Shown here: positions 5,907 through 7,164 of the stretch, piece after piece | Layout of the letters: each line of letters starts with the position of its first letter | Position numbering within the stretch: position 1 is the first letter of the stretch | Position numbers and translations under genes: made by a program | The notes under the pieces: model-generated | The model's database searches: none | What the model saw: only the letters and a program-made list of their open reading frames with translations | What the model was told of the DNA's origin: nothing | Assembly (NCBI GenBank): GCA_022822245.1 | Contig: JAJECB010000272.1 | Coordinates: 1-7,164, forward strand | Length of the DNA: 7,164 bases | Source of the DNA: Gammaproteobacteria bacterium | GTDB taxonomy: Bacteria; Pseudomonadota; Gammaproteobacteria; HK1 | Direction: 5' to 3'

Positions 5907-6893
5907 ATGGAACCGAACCCGGACGGCGTTCGCCTCGGCACCTTCCGCTATCTGCGGCCTTCGGCGGAATCGTCGCTCTACCGGAACGGCAAGGTGTTGA
6001 CCCGGCGCGACCGCGACGGGAGCGACAGCGGCCGGGTCGGCGTCGATCTCGAGGATCGCGAGATGGCAATCCTCGATGCCCGCGGGCTCGGTGCCTCCGA
6101 GCGGCCGACCCTCGCCGCCAACGGATTCGAGCTGCTGGAGCGGCCGATGGCGGACCCCGACCTCGATTTCCTCGAGCATGAGGCGGTCGTGCGCGCCTAC
6201 TATCCCGACTGCGCGCGGGTCGTCCGTGCGGCGACCGGCGCGGTCGCCGTCGCGGCCTTCGATCACAATGTCCGCTCCGCCACCGGGAAGTCGGGGAAGC
6301 TTCGCATCGCCGGCGGCCAGGAGGTGCAGGGACCGGCGCATCTCGTGCATGGCGACTACACCCTGACGAGCGCCCCCCAGCGGCTGCGCGACCTGGCGCG
6401 CGTCCCGACCCTGAACGACACCTATCGCACGGCGCTCGCCGAGGGCGAGACGCTTCTCGACGCCGAGGCGGTCGAACGGGCGATCGAGGGCGGGCGCTTC
6501 GCGATCGTCAACGTCTGGCGCAACATCGCCCCCGAACCGGTGGCGACCCGGCCGCTTGCCCTTTGCGACGCGGCGAGCGTGCGCCCGGAAGAGCTCGTCG
6601 TGTTCGAGATCCACTACGCGGATCGCATCGGCGAGAACTACTTCGCGAAGCACGATGCGCGCCACCGCTGGGTCTACTGGTCCGCCATGACCCGCGACGA
6701 GGCGCTGCTCATCAAGCAGTGGGACTCGGCGGGCGAGCTGGCCCGCTCCCGGGGCGCGAGGGCCGATTCGGACAGCGGCGGCGGCGGGCCCTGCACCTTC
6801 AGCTTCCACAGCGCCTTCGAGGACCCCGCGACCCCTCCCGACGCGCCGGACCGCTGGAGCATCGAGGTGCGCTGCGCCGCGCTGTTCGGGTGA
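5907..6893 (+). CDS. CmcJ/AsaB-like oxidoreductase
   Basis: A 328-residue cytoplasmic protein of the CmcJ/NvfI (AsaB-like) oxidoreductase family. This family includes the cephamycin 7-alpha-methoxylation protein CmcJ and fungal secondary-metabolite enzymes, many thought to be Fe(II)/2-oxoglutarate-dependent. Recognised segments are VHGDYTLTSAPQRLRDL (147-163), RFAIVNVWRNI (197-207), PLALCDAASV (216-225), HRWVYWSAMTRDEALLIKQWDS (253-274), FHSAFEDP (300-307) and RWSIEVRC (316-323). H148 and D150 form an HxD pair. H253 or H301 could be the third ligand and R322 a 2-oxoglutarate contact; these assignments are inference. The substrate cannot be told. ATG 5907 is the only possible start, since a stop lies 7 codons upstream and no start codon occurs between. 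Its TGA overlaps the ATG of the next gene, so the two form an operon. Confidence 0.85.
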   Translation: MEPNPDGVRLGTFRYLRPSAESSLYRNGKVLTRRDRDGSDSGRVGVDLEDREMAILDARGLGASERPTLAANGFELLERPMADPDLDFLEHEAVVRAYYPDCARVVRAATGAVAVAAFDHNVRSATGKSGKLRIAGGQEVQGPAHLVHGDYTLTSAPQRLRDLARVPTLNDTYRTALAEGETLLDAEAVERAIEGGRFAIVNVWRNIAPEPVATRPLALCDAASVRPEELVVFEIHYADRIGENYFAKHDARHRWVYWSAMTRDEALLIKQWDSAGELARSRGARADSDSGGGGPCTFSFHSAFEDPATPPDAPDRWSIEVRCAALFG

Positions 6894-7164
6894 TGAGGAA
6901 CCCGGGATCGGCCCCGAAGACCTGCGAGGCACCATTGACCGGTCCCGGGGTCTGGGAGCGGAACGATGTCTCGGAGGACGATTGGCGGATGCCGATTCCG
7001 CCCGCCGCGCTCGCCGAGATCGAAGAGCTCGGCCGGACCCTTCGCGCCCATCCGATGGAGACGAGCGCGCTCGACCCGCGGGACTACGCGCTCGATGCGT
7101 GCCGCCGCTTCATGGCCAGGGTTCGCGAAACGCTCGACCACGGAGTCGGTTTCGCGGTTCTCGA
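6893..7164 (+). CDS. TauD/TfdA-like dioxygenase, N-terminal part, runs off window
   Basis: The ATG at 6893-6895 overlaps the TGA of the CmcJ-like gene (TGATG), and the frame stays open for 90 codons to the window end. Visible segments are GVWERNDVSEDDWRMPIPPAALAEI (about 19-43), a helical stretch ending RRFMARVRETL (71-81), and DHGVGFAVL (82-90). A tryptophan segment followed by a strand GxGFxVL, which normally precedes an RG motif, is the usual beginning of TauD/TfdA-fold Fe(II)/2-oxoglutarate dioxygenases, especially the gamma-butyrobetaine-hydroxylase-like and fungal types. The catalytic HxD...H lies beyond the window and cannot be checked. No separate good ribosome site is seen, which fits coupled translation with the upstream gene. 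Substrate unknown. Confidence 0.7.
   Translation, partial: MRNPGSAPKTCEAPLTGPGVWERNDVSEDDWRMPIPPAALAEIEELGRTLRAHPMETSALDPRDYALDACRRFMARVRETLDHGVGFAVL

Noticed and set aside
5901..6935. 344-codon open frame on the minus strand
   Set aside because: It is antisense to the CmcJ-like gene, whose family motifs are clear along its whole length. The minus frame shows no family features.

Overview
The window is very GC-rich and gene-dense, with G/C-ended codons throughout. It most likely comes from a high-GC gammaproteobacterium. The surE-nlpD pair, an Escherichia-type adenylate kinase without zinc cysteines, and an RppH-type Nudix hydrolase all fit that group. The genus cannot be told from the sequence, and no phage, CRISPR or rRNA/tRNA signal was seen.

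Layout. Positions 1-465 hold the 3' end of a membrane protein of the PuuD / urate oxidase N-terminal family. Positions 593-2100 hold surE (nucleotide phosphatase) overlapping nlpD (LysM plus degenerate M23 lipoprotein) on the + strand. This resembles the classic surE-pcm-nlpD-rpoS cluster, but pcm is absent and rpoS does not follow. A Mth938-like protein (2142-2531, minus) converges on nlpD and diverges from adk (2602-3252, plus). Next come rppH (3382-3936) and an unrecognised 155-aa protein (3961-4428). A long imperfect inverted repeat (4446-4528) lies between that gene and a convergent short-chain-dehydrogenase-type L-threonine 3-dehydrogenase (4552-5520, minus).

The right end differs from this housekeeping set. 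Between tdh and 5907 lies a 386-bp region with no large gene. It holds a GC-rich hairpin, a 31-codon ORF with a strong Shine-Dalgarno, a TTGAC-N6-GTCAA palindrome over that ORF's stop, and a 14-codon ORF with a strong Shine-Dalgarno ending two bases before the next start codon. Then follow two oxidoreductase genes joined by a TGATG stop/start overlap. The first is a CmcJ/AsaB-like protein (5907-6893). The second is the N-terminus of what looks like a TauD/TfdA-family Fe(II)/2-oxoglutarate dioxygenase running off the window (6893-7164).

How they work together. The left part is housekeeping: nucleotide turnover, control of cell-wall amidases, adenylate balance and RNA 5'-end processing. The right part looks like the start of an accessory oxidative operon of unknown substrate. 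Its leader region and translational coupling suggest controlled, stoichiometric expression. If the window holds something undescribed, this leader plus the coupled oxygenase pair is the best candidate.
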